From positions 5,009,546-5,073,545 of the forward strand of contig NW_004624795.1 in assembly GCF_000247695.1 (NCBI RefSeq): a DNA stretch of 64,000 bases, written 5' to 3'. Origin of the DNA: Heterocephalus glaber. Taxonomy: Eukaryota; Chordata; Mammalia; Rodentia; Bathyergidae. The notes under the pieces are model-generated. The model worked only from the letters and a program-made list of their open reading frames with translations, was not told where the DNA came from and searched no databases. Position numbers and translations under genes: made by a program. This document shows, in pieces, positions 54,261-64,000 of the stretch (its first letter is position 1; every line of letters begins with the position of its first letter).

Positions 54261-57200
54261 CGGGCAGGGCAGGGGGTGGGGGCGATGCAGGGACCCTGGG
54301 GGAGCAAGGGTGGCGGTTTCCACTTCCCCTCCAGTTTCCTAAGTCTGCTCAGGCTGCTCGGAACTTTCCCTTCTTCCTTTTCCTTCCTGCAAGATGGGAG
54401 GGAGGAGAGGAGGAAGGGAAGCTTCTGTTTGTTAAGTCTGGGGATTTGAGCGAGATGTGGATTGGAGGTGAAAGTTCTCTGGCGGCATTAAGTAAGATCA
54501 ACTCCTTCTCCGCGTCCCTAAAAAGGCAAAGGAGAGAACAAACCCACAGGGGGAAGAGAAGCCGGGAGGATGCCAGGCCCAGGTGTGAGAGCCTGGCCCA
54601 TCCTCCCTTGCAGGATGAATTTGCAGAGGTCGCAATGGTTAAGTTACTGGTGGTGGCAGTGGAGGAGGTGACCCAAGCGTCCAGGACATCTTGGCCGGCC
54701 CCTGGCGCTACAGTTCCTTCCCCAGCTGCCTCCCACCTGACTTAGAGCCCCCAGGGCCTACTCGAGAGACCCCGTCCTGTGGCAGCCTCAGCTCTGGACA
54801 GCTTCCTGTGAGGAAAAGCTGGAGGAGCTAAGACAAACAGGGGCTGGCTTCCGTGGAGCCTCCCAAGGTGTCTGCACGCCAAGGGGTTTCTAGCTCTGTC
54901 TCTACCCTGAGCCTCTCTCCCGAGCTCTCCCCCTTTCTAAGCCCTCTCGAGTCTGTGGTCCTTTCTCACAGTCCCCTTTGTCTTCCCGCGCTCTGCCTTC
55001 CCCTGCATTCTAAGTGAACTGGAATGGAGGCTGACTGAGGTCTTCTAGGTGTCTCCAGAAATCACTGCGAAGGGAACGCTGTCCCCACACCTCGGGAACC
55101 TCTCTTCTGTGAGGAACCCACCCTCTGCACGAAGAGGCTCTCTTCCCGAGAGAAGCGGGCAAGAGGGTGCTTCCTTTCCACTCAACTGTGCTAGTCCAGG
55201 CCCAGGCACTGTGGGTCCTTCCTCCCCTCAGACTGTCCTTTGTCCTCATTCTCTCTCTTTCTGTCCCCTTGGGCTCAGCCTTGACTTCCCAGCCCAGAGG
55301 GAGCCTGCCTTCGGGGGGCTTCTCTCTGGTACCTCTCCCCATCCTTCATGCTCTCTCCCACTCCTCATCTTCAGATGCTCTGGTCACTACAGCCTTCGCA
55401 GCCCGGCCCACAGGTAGACACTGCAATCAGATGGTGCCAAGGACACTGGGTGTCCCACCCTCCCCCTAAGGACACAGACAGCAGATCAGAGGGCTGGGGT
55501 GCTCCCTGGCTCAAGGAAACCAAGTGCTGATAAATATACAAGAAAACAACAAAGTCTTTTTGCTTGCTGATTTGGGGGTTGGCCTAGGAGCCTGGAGGGA
55601 GGGCATCAGGCCTCACATGGGACATGGGTGACCCAGATGAGGAGAGGACCAGTGACTGAAAGATAATGGTGGTAAGGGATGGGCTCCCTGCTTTGTCTCT
55701 GGGGGAAGTCAGTGTGCAGATGGGGAGAGGAAGGGGGAGGGGCACGGGTGCCAACTCCCCTCCCCAAGGCCGGAGGAGACAAAGGCCCGAAGAGGGCTGG
55801 GAGAAGGAAGAGGAGAAGCCCTGTGTGTCACAGGCCAGGGGAAGGTAGCAGGGACGGGAGGGGGACAGGGCAAGGGCCTGTGGGACCTGCTCCCAGCAGT
55901 CCCCCCCCAGCTTGGCCTGGCCAGAAGGGCAGATCTTTCAGCTCCAGACCCTTTGTGTCCCATCCTCCAGAGCAGATTGAAGTCAAAAGCTAACACCAAT
56001 AATTCTGCCCTCTTCCCTCTTCGTGCGCCTTCTGCTTCCTAAGGAAGAGGTGATCCTTTCCCTCCTCTCAGGAACTCCCAAGACTTTGGGCTAAATTCTG
56101 AAGCACCAGTTTGGGGCTCCACACATGACACGCCTCCTGTCCCAGGTGAAGAAGCAGGACTGCTCACCTCCCACACAGAGAACAGGGATTCTCCAACATC
56201 CAAGGACAGAAGGAGAATGGGACCAAAAGGCCTGGGGCCCCTGCTGCTCCCAGGTCTTGTGGGTGTCTTCCCCAGCGCATCACACACCCCCAATCTCCTG
56301 TTAACAAGGATGGGGCTCAGCATCCAGAGGGAACAGGCGCGTGGGAGTGAGGAAGGGCTGGGCCCCATGCTGCCAGTCCGCCAGCCAGCCTGCTACCATG
56401 AATAATTAACACCTGGGCGAGACGTCGCTCTAATTTGCCTGCTCCAGGGTTTACACTAGCAGACAGAGTTAAGTATCACAGATAATAGTGGCCATAAAGT
56501 CAGCTGGCCTGGCTCCAGCCGCCTGAGTGAGGACCAGCAGCCAGGCTGGACTTGGCAGGGGATCAGGCCCTCTGCCACTCACCGTCCCTCAGGACTCTGG
56601 GGCACTGTCCTGGTCTATCCCAGAAGCCACCTCTGGCGTTGCTCTAGGCCAGCTCCTGTGACCGCCACGGGAAACCCTAGGGAAAAGCTCCCCCCCTCCT
56701 CAAGTGCACCCCACTTGCCCCCTCTTTGGAAAGATGGGGGCTTAAGTGCAGGAACACATCCCATGTCCTTGAGCATCCTCCAACTTTCCAGATCCACCCA
56801 ATTGATTCCTAGAGCATTTCTTCTCTAGAAAAAACTTCAGAAAACCTCTCCCCCCACCCCTCTGGCCCCAACACACACAAAGTCTCTCACTTGCTCAGGA
56901 AACTTTTCTTTGTTTCAGGAGGTCTAAGGAAGGCTCCTGGGGTGTGCATCCATTTCCTTGTTTTGCTAGCCAGGAGGGTGGGGAGCAGTCTTGCTGCTTC
57001 TCTCCTAGCCCTTCACCCCTTGCCAGCCTCCACTGTCTCCCCCAATTTGGGTAGCTCCTTCTCCACCCCCAACACCCCATACTCATCAGACCAGCAGACA
57101 AATGAAGCTTTACTACTGTACGGACGGACGACACCATCCATCCCATTACACTTTTGGAGGACTTTAATGGGGTTTCCATGATTCCAAAAATCTTTGCTTT

Positions 57201-57841
57201 CAACCCCAGTCATTTCTTCCTCCACCTCCACCTCTCCTGCCCCCCGGGGCTCCTTCACTTTCAGACTTGGGTTTGGTTCACCCAGGGCGGGGAGTTGGAG
57301 AAGCCAAACTCCTAGAGGACAATCACTAAAAAATGAAGCTCTTTTTGCTGCAAGAATGTTGGCTCTCTCAGGCTCACAGATATCACTGTTGTTACAAATA
57401 TCATTTTTATATTAGGTCGTGCTCTTTGAATGGGTTTATATGCCAATAAGGCATTTCTGGTTTACCAAATTTATACAAATCTCGCCTTAATTGATGATCA
57501 CAGATGCTGTAATTTAAGACCTCTAGCTATAGAGCTTTCATATTAACTGCTGATCTATTACTGGAAATTGAAATAACCAACTCCTGCGAGCAGAGGAGAG
57601 AGGGAGGAAGCGCCTTCAGGAGAGCCACTCTCTGGGCAGAAAGAGCCAAGCTCCCACATCATTTTCCTTGAGAAATGATTTATCGAAGACACAGCCATAA
57701 ACAACACAACTCACTCACAAACACACGCAGACGCGCGCCCACACACGGGAGCGCACACACGCACTTACACACACGCACAATGGCTGGCATGCCGGCCAAG
57801 GAGAAGCTGACACCCATATTCCTATAAATCAAGAAAAAGGT

Positions 57842-57846
<5 letters not shown>

Positions 57847-57893
<47 letters not shown>
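57847..57893 (+). repeat. (GA)n microsatellite
   Basis: About 23 GA units. Confidence 0.95.
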
Positions 57894-57896
<3 letters not shown>

Positions 57897-58137
57897 GAAT
57901 ATTCCTAAAATCTCTATGCAATGCCTCAATGGGTATAAACACATAGAACACCGTGTGAAGAGAAATGGCAGGAAATGAAGATGGCTATTTGTCACATTTT
58001 ACGACAATAACATTAATAACAAACAATAAATTTACATGGACATATAAGACGCGGTAGGTAGTGAGAAATCCCTTCTACTTACAATACCCCAGCCCGCGGT
58101 GTGGCTCCGGCTGCGGGGCTCTTTTATTGCTGTCTCC

Positions 58138-58210
58138 CTTTCTTTTTCTCTCTCTTTCTCTCTCTCTTTCTCTCTCTCTCCCCCTCTCTCTCCCCCTCTC
58201 TTTTTTTTTC
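58138..58210 (+). repeat. (CT)n-rich tract
   Basis: TCTCTTTCTC and CCCCTCTCTC units ending in a T run. Confidence 0.9.
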
Positions 58211-61200
58211 TCGGGGTACAGGCTTGTTTTTCAAAGGACAGTTGAATTGCACGTCAGAAACAGGGAGACCGAGCCTGTGATTTTCCTGACGAATACATAT
58301 CTATTCTGCAACCTCGGCATTAATTATTTAATGAATCACGTGACCAGGAGGGGGAAGGGGGTCTTTCGATTTCAGGCTCAAAGGACCACTATGACCTTCC
58401 CCTTCAGGAGGAGAAATTTTCTTGCAAAATAGGTCCCCCCCCCAGCCCACCAATGGAATAAGAGTGAGGTCTCCTCTCTCCCATATGCACCTCTCTGGCT
58501 CCACGTACACCTCCCTGCCCCCCAGACACACACTTACCCACAGCCCACCTCTCTCCTCTCCCTTCTCCTCCTGCTTCTGCTTAGTTCCTGGAGGTGCAGA
58601 AATAGTCTGCAGGGGTGGGGTGGGGGTGGGGTGGGCGCGGAGCCCTTCTCCAAGCCCCCGTACTCCTCGGCTTCCAATTCTTCCGCCTGTGCCCATTAGG
58701 ACTAAGATTCCCTTCCAACTCTTCTCTCCCACTCTCGGGGTATTTATTTTAGTGGGACGCACTCCCCCCTCTTCCAAAATAACCAACAAGGTTTCTAAAG
58801 GGACCAGCTTGAAAAGGAACACTTTCTAAGTCCTTATTACACATGGGTCAAGAATGGGCCTTTGCACTTCAATTCCCTTTCTTCGCTTTTGTGGTGCCTC
58901 TGAAGGGCAGAAGGAAGGGCTGGGTGAAGAAGGCTCCAGAGTTGAGTGGAGCCACCAGGGGGACTTGGGTTCCTGGTGTTGTTGCTACCCTAGGAAGCCA
59001 CATGCTACTGGCTCTTTGGGCATAGGCTCTACAGACAAAGACCTGGGCCGGGTCGAAGGTTTCTACACAAAAGAAGTGGACACCCAGCCTCTCTCCCCGG
59101 ATCACACCGTGTCTCTGCCCCTCCGCCCAACACACCAGCGAAAACAGCTGGAGATCTGAGGCGGAGAAGAAAGAGGGGAAGGAAAGCTTTGAAGTGGCCT
59201 GGCAGCCGGGTCCCTATTTCCAGGTGCTGTTAGCACCCTGGGCTTCCAAGCAACACACAACAGAGACCCCCAGTGTGTGGGGTGCATGTTAAAGGGTTCA
59301 ATGCCCCGAGGAGAGAAAGGCACCCGCAGGAGAGACGTCCACTGACTTCTCCATCTCAAAGACAAACAAAACCAAAAATCCCCCAAACTTCGCAAGTTCC
59401 AATCAGAATCCCAGTCCTTGGCTGCAGCACAGAGCAGCAGAGGAGGGCAAAAGGGAAGCAAAGGAGACATTCCTCAGAAGCCGGCCAGCCTCGCATTCCG
59501 CCTTATCTGGCTTCGGCAGTTCTGTGGCCGAAGGACAGGGATGAGGGGAGCGCAGATGAGCTGGGGGTGGGGGGGTGGGGCTGGGGCCCCCCCTGCTTGA
59601 GGTCTGAACCAAAAATGACTCCATGGGGAGAAAGTTGAAGACCTTGTCACCATATCAACCTCAAAGAAAGAGCCAGAAAGTGTCGTCACCCTAAGAAACC
59701 CCAAAGAAACAGCCCCTCCAGAAGGTCTGGCTGCTGCAGTGGGGTCCCCCAGGAAGGCACTGGAATCCCGCCCCTCCCCACAGGGTGGGGGCGCCAGACT
59801 CTGTAGGGGGGGTCGGCTTTGATTGTCCAGATACAAAACACAGACTGGTATTGAATTCGGCTCCATCCTGATTGCAGGCCCTGCTCTGGCTCTGGCTCTA
59901 GTTAAGACCAGGACCTGCAAGGTCCTGGCTACAAATTCATTAAAAATGGTGCGCCAAAGATAAACACTAAAGTCCACAAGAAAAAGAAAAGAAAAGAAAA
60001 GAAGAAATGTGTGTGAGAGGAGGAATAAGCAGGAGCACAGCAAGAGAGTCATCTTCAAAACCAAGAGATTCTTTTTAAGGACAGGACACAAGAAAGCAAA
60101 ATGACACGAAGGCAGGCCAGGCAGGTTCTGTTAAAAATGTCCCCCACTCTTGCCCTCCTTTCGGATCCTGGGAATGTCCACGTTCAAATAAACAAGCGCC
60201 CGAGCGAGAGAGCCGAGCGCTTTTCTTGCTGCCAATAAAGCGAACGTTTAGACTGTGAGAAAGGAGAGATTGATTTACGAATCTGAACGCGCCGGTTTTA
60301 TGGCTGATCACAAATCCGTCAGCGCTCAGCTCACACTGGGAAACTTCCCAACTTCCCAACTTGGTTTTCCAAGCAGACCTCCTCCTCAGCCGCCTCTTCC
60401 CGGGGAGACCCACCTTGGGTGCTGGGGTCGCCTCTGCCCAGGCTGGCAGGCAGGTGGCAGGCTGGGGAAGCCAGCGGGGAGGGCCCAGGGAATTGAGGGG
60501 AAGATGGGTCACAAGAGGAGAGGTCCTTCTCCTGGGGTGGCCACTGGGACTGCAGAAAGTGCGCCCGCAGGCAGCTGTCAGCTCTCAAAAAGGTTAGGGT
60601 CTTGGAGTAAGGGAAAGGACAGATCTTGTGTTTGGGCCTAGGGGGGTTGAAACCCTTGTGAACCCCAGCCTTCCCCTCTTTGTCTCCCCACTGATTCTTT
60701 TTGCTGAACCCCTAATCCTCACATTATAGAGAGCAGTTTGTAAAGTCCCGGGCAACTGGGTCCTCAGTCACTGGGGCCTACAGAGGGCCCAAAACGGTTA
60801 TCTGCCTTTCTAGGTGAGTAGAAGCCTTTCCCAGGCCCCAGTATTTTTCAGAAATAGGCCAGTTTGCCTTTCTGTTTCCCCCTTTCCCACCTGAGGCCTC
60901 CAGCTTCTCCATTTAGGCTACCCAGGGACAAAATAAAAGAAGATACCTATCCCTCCAGTTATTTCTTGCCTGAGCCCAGGGTCCAACTTACAAGAAATAA
61001 TTTATGAAATGCAAACCAACACCCCCCAACACACATCCCAGCAAGGTTCTGTCTCTCCTATTCCTAACTCAAGGGGAGTAATTCCTCTTCCCAGCCAGAA
61101 TCAGGCTCTCTCCCTGCTCCTGAGAGGATGCCCTGCTGGTGTGTGGATTTTTAAGATGAAGCAAACAGAATACAAATTTGGGACGGCTCTCCATATCCAG

Positions 61201-64000
61201 TTCCCCTCTTAGCAGATTTCCCACTCAACTCTTGACATTAAGTTTCTGAAAACTTTGGCTCCTGTGGCAGACCTGGCCCTGGGAGGGGTAAGAGAAGCCT
61301 GCATTGCATCCCTCTCATTTGTCTTGCTGCTGGGGAGCCGGTGAGATACCTCAAGGACTCACTCAGAGCATTTGGGAACAGAGGAAGAGGATAAAGATGA
61401 TAATAGAAATAGCTTTCTAGACAAAGGAACCTCAGACATTGAGTTGAGAGTCTGTGGATTTGGATATGGGGAAGGGAGGACATCAAAGGAATATTCGTTC
61501 ATGGTGGGGGCCAACTCCTTACAACACACCCCACCATGAGCTTGTTCCTCTGGCCCTCGGCAGCCCTGTGCATTGCGCCTGTCCAAGTCTTTATATAGCA
61601 TCCATATCCCTTTGTCTTTCTTCCCTGAGCTCCCTCCTGGGGAAGCTGGAAAGGAGGCTTGAGCTGATCACGGGAGGAGGCAGAGAGGGGGCTGGAGCCT
61701 GGTCTGGGAAGGACTATGCACCCTACTACCCCACACTACTAACACACTCGTACCTGGGTATTAGACATCCGGGCTAGCACTTTTATTCCTTTTCTCCTTG
61801 AAGGATGGTTATGGAAAAATAATCCAGGAATTCCAAGCTAGCAAAGAAGGAAGGTTTTGGGGGCCTGAGGGAAACAGGAGGAGATGGAGCACAAGAAGGT
61901 CCAGGGACCTCTCCCTGCAGAGGTGTGAGTGTCCCTCCCGGGCAGGAGGCAGGGGCCAGCACAATGTCCAGTCTCACAGAGGTCAAGGGGCTTCCGAGGT
62001 CATTTTGTGGTTCTAATACTGAGCTAATCGCCTAGAAAACGTGGCCTCTCCATGAACTCTCTCTCCTGCCAGCCTCACTAAGAGAGGCCTCAGGGAAAAA
62101 GGGCCAGCGCTTCAGGTCTGAGGCAGAGCCCAGGGACTCAGGCCTGCAGAGCCAGGCCCGAAAGAGAAGTCAGCAGAGCCCCCAGGCAGGGAGAGCAGGA
62201 GAAAAGCGGACTGAACACCGCGCCTCAGGGAAGGGGGCTGAGCAGAAGAGCGGCCTGGCCCGAGGAAGCACACCTGGCCTGGAACTCAGCCCGCTTCTCA
62301 GGAGAACACAGATTTGTCTCAAAGCTCAAGCTACACACAAGAAGAAAAGCGAACGCATCCACTTCTCCCCGTTCCAAGGCTGGGGCTTTCCATCGGAGAA
62401 CTGGATTCCATTTTCCCAGGAGGCAGCAGTGAAGTCTCGCTGTAAACAGGCAGAGAGGACACAGGCCCCCCAGTGTAGACAATTGGAATCCCAGGAAAGC
62501 CCGGAGTACACATGCACCTCGACAGACACACACGGGCACCATGCTGGCTGGCTCTCCCCAGCAGCCTGCATTTTCCAAAACCAGAAAAGCGCTTCGGAGC
62601 CACCTCTCCGACAGCCTCATCTGGGGTTCTTCAGGGGGCCCCGACACCTCCGTCCCCACCAGTTCAAACACCCTCCAGGTGTCTGAGGCTCAGGCCACCT
62701 CTGACCCAAACATCAGTCATCATAAAAGCAGCAAATCTGACCAAGTGTCCACCATAAAAACCCTCGAAGATAGTTGAAAAAGAAAAAAGAGGAGGCAAGA
62801 GAGTGTTTCTTCTGTCGCTTCTGAAAAGAACTCATAAAACCATCAAAAAAAAAAAAAAAAAAAGCCAGCCCAGGCCGGGGGCTTTGTTACCTTTGCGCCT
62901 CTGGCCTCCTCTTGCCCCAGCTCCGCTGGTCCCATTCATGATGAGCAGCTTCTTCCAAAGTGAGAGAAAAAAGCTCTCAACTTTAGGGTTCCAAATTTTT
63001 TCCCCCTCGCAGATCCGGGGAGAGACTGCTAACACTTTTTTCCCCCAACAGCCGGTCTGCGGAGATTTGCTGTTGAATAATAACAAAGGAGAGAGGATAC
63101 GTATTTAAAGAAAAGAAGTGATTAATGGTTTTCTGTATAATTCTCACATTTTTCTTAGCTCTTGTCTACACAGAATGGCTGTGAACTTTAAGCTCCATAG
63201 AAGTCTTTTTTAAAAAATTCTATTCATACCTTCCAAGGAGCAGCTTTGATTTAGTTCTTTAGAGACATTCCTGGGGGGGTGTATGCTTTTTAAGAACTAT
63301 TTTCCCCTCAACTAAGGGGCTTCGAATCTCTTTGCAGCTAAAACATCACACCGCGATACCAACGAAACAAAACTTGCCCCTCAGCCTTCTCCAGGCCCTG
63401 AGCGATTTTTTTTAAATGAATCTCCAGGCTGCCTATAAACCCACAATTCAACCACCCTTTCCCGCGCTGGGGACACCAGGCCTGTCCCTTGCCAGGCCCT
63501 GCCTAGCTTGCCACCACCACGGCTATGAACCAAGGAATGCAAAATAAATAACAATAAAACATGTGCGTGAGATTGGCTGTTTTTATTTTCTGAAGGATAA
63601 GACCAAAAAAAACAACAACCTTTTGATTGTATATGTTCTCCGGAGCACCGAGCTTTTTGGTGGTGGGGTGGTGGCATCACCCCGAACAACCACGCACCTC
63701 AGGACCTGGGACCCCAAGCTCCAGGCTGACCTTTGGACATCTCAGCGGAGGGGCCCAAGCCTGACCAAGCTTCTGAGGATCACCTGCACCCCTTCCCCTT
63801 CCCCCACTCCATTCTAGGGTGACTGGGACCTCAGAGACAAAAAGCTATTTGGCCCCCAGTCGTACTTTCCATACTTTCTATGAAAAAGAAAATGAAAATT
63901 AATACAGGAGCAGGGCTTCACAAAAGAGGCCATTTGTCTTCTTGATTATCTATTTGCTTGTCAGAGTTTGAGCTATGGCACCGGCTAGCTCTTTTGTAAT

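Larger units (their letters stand above)
43101..64000. other. HOXB3-HOXB4 interval
   Basis: No coding gene and no SINE were found in 20.9 kb. It holds simple repeats, candidate HOXB3 untranslated exons (donors at 45,970 and 53,744), a CpG-rich block at 53.3-54.3 kb, and several TAAT and PBX-HOX motif clusters. HOXB4 homeodomain or C-terminal sequence is not present; it should lie beyond 64,000. Open frames here have simple-repeat or GC-bias explanations. Confidence 0.75.

Noticed and set aside
53347..54745. Overlapping long open frames on both strands (up to about 330 codons)
   Set aside because: All lie in the CpG-rich block, where GC bias removes stops. The products are low-complexity and none looks like a known domain.
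61980..62002. Two AGGTCA half-sites as a possible HOXB4-side RARE
   Set aside because: The spacer is 11 bases (61,986-61,996), not the 1, 2 or 5 used by RAR/RXR. The known HOXB4 element should be a DR5 and is probably outside the window.
63000..64000. HOXB4 3' exon at the right edge
   Set aside because: No HOXB4 homeodomain or C-terminal reading was found on the minus strand, so the gene must lie beyond 64,000.
1..64000. CRISPR arrays, bacterial operons, integrases, viral genes
   Set aside because: No spaced direct repeats of CRISPR type, no prokaryotic gene structure and no retroviral pol or env signature were seen; the window is ordinary vertebrate chromosomal DNA.

Overview
This is a mammalian genomic window holding the 3' (anterior) end of the HOXB cluster: complete HOXB1, HOXB2 and HOXB3 coding regions, all on the minus strand, in cluster order from low to high coordinates. 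No other protein-coding gene is supported. The host is almost certainly a rodent. About 26 copies of a tRNA-derived ID-like SINE (box A TAGCTCAGTGG, box B GTTCGATCC, a GGTACC-A(n) end) and about 20 B1-like 7SL-derived SINEs, some with the internal duplication seen in rodent B1, fill the first 30 kb. The ID-like subfamily is not the mouse or rat type. A castorimorph (kangaroo rat or beaver group) is my best guess, at low confidence.

Layout. 1-22,040: SINE-rich, gene-free flank 3' of HOXB1, with ancient L2/MIR remnants, GATA-motif clusters, a 100-base assembly gap inside a CT microsatellite (19,714-19,813), and the HOXB1 3' DR2 retinoic acid response element (21,468-21,481). 22,054-24,244: HOXB1 (two exons, 301 aa), with its rhombomere-4 autoregulatory element just upstream (24,454-24,518). 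24.5-33.3 kb: HOXB1-HOXB2 interval, where the last SINE ends at about 30,360. 33.3-35.8 kb: HOXB2 (two exons, 360 aa) with a TATA/CCAAT promoter. 35.8-39.4 kb: HOXB2-HOXB3 interval carrying the HOXB2 r4 enhancer core (PBX-HOX plus PREP/MEIS sites, 36,922-36,945), a candidate Krox20 site, and a homeodomain-site-rich block. 39.4-43.1 kb: HOXB3 (two coding exons, 432 aa). 43.1-64.0 kb: the HOXB3-HOXB4 interval, with no coding gene but with likely untranslated HOXB3 exons and many conserved-looking TAAT and PBX-HOX motifs. HOXB4 is expected just beyond the right edge.

How the parts work together. The three proteins are paralogue-group 1-3 homeodomain transcription factors, each with a PBX-contacting hexapeptide upstream of the homeodomain. 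The recognised regulatory sites describe the known hindbrain cascade. Retinoic acid acts on the HOXB1 3' RARE. HOXB1 with PBX and SOX/OCT partners maintains its own r4 expression. HOXB1-PBX-PREP/MEIS then drives HOXB2 in r4, while Krox20 drives HOXB2 in r3/r5. I found no unknown biological system of a novel type. The strongest leads are two likely non-coding upstream exons of HOXB3, a NAGNAG acceptor in HOXB3, three perfect TCACGTGA E-boxes around HOXB3, and a decayed ~75-bp tandem repeat between HOXB1 and HOXB2. All alignments to human genes are from memory of the families; no search was run.
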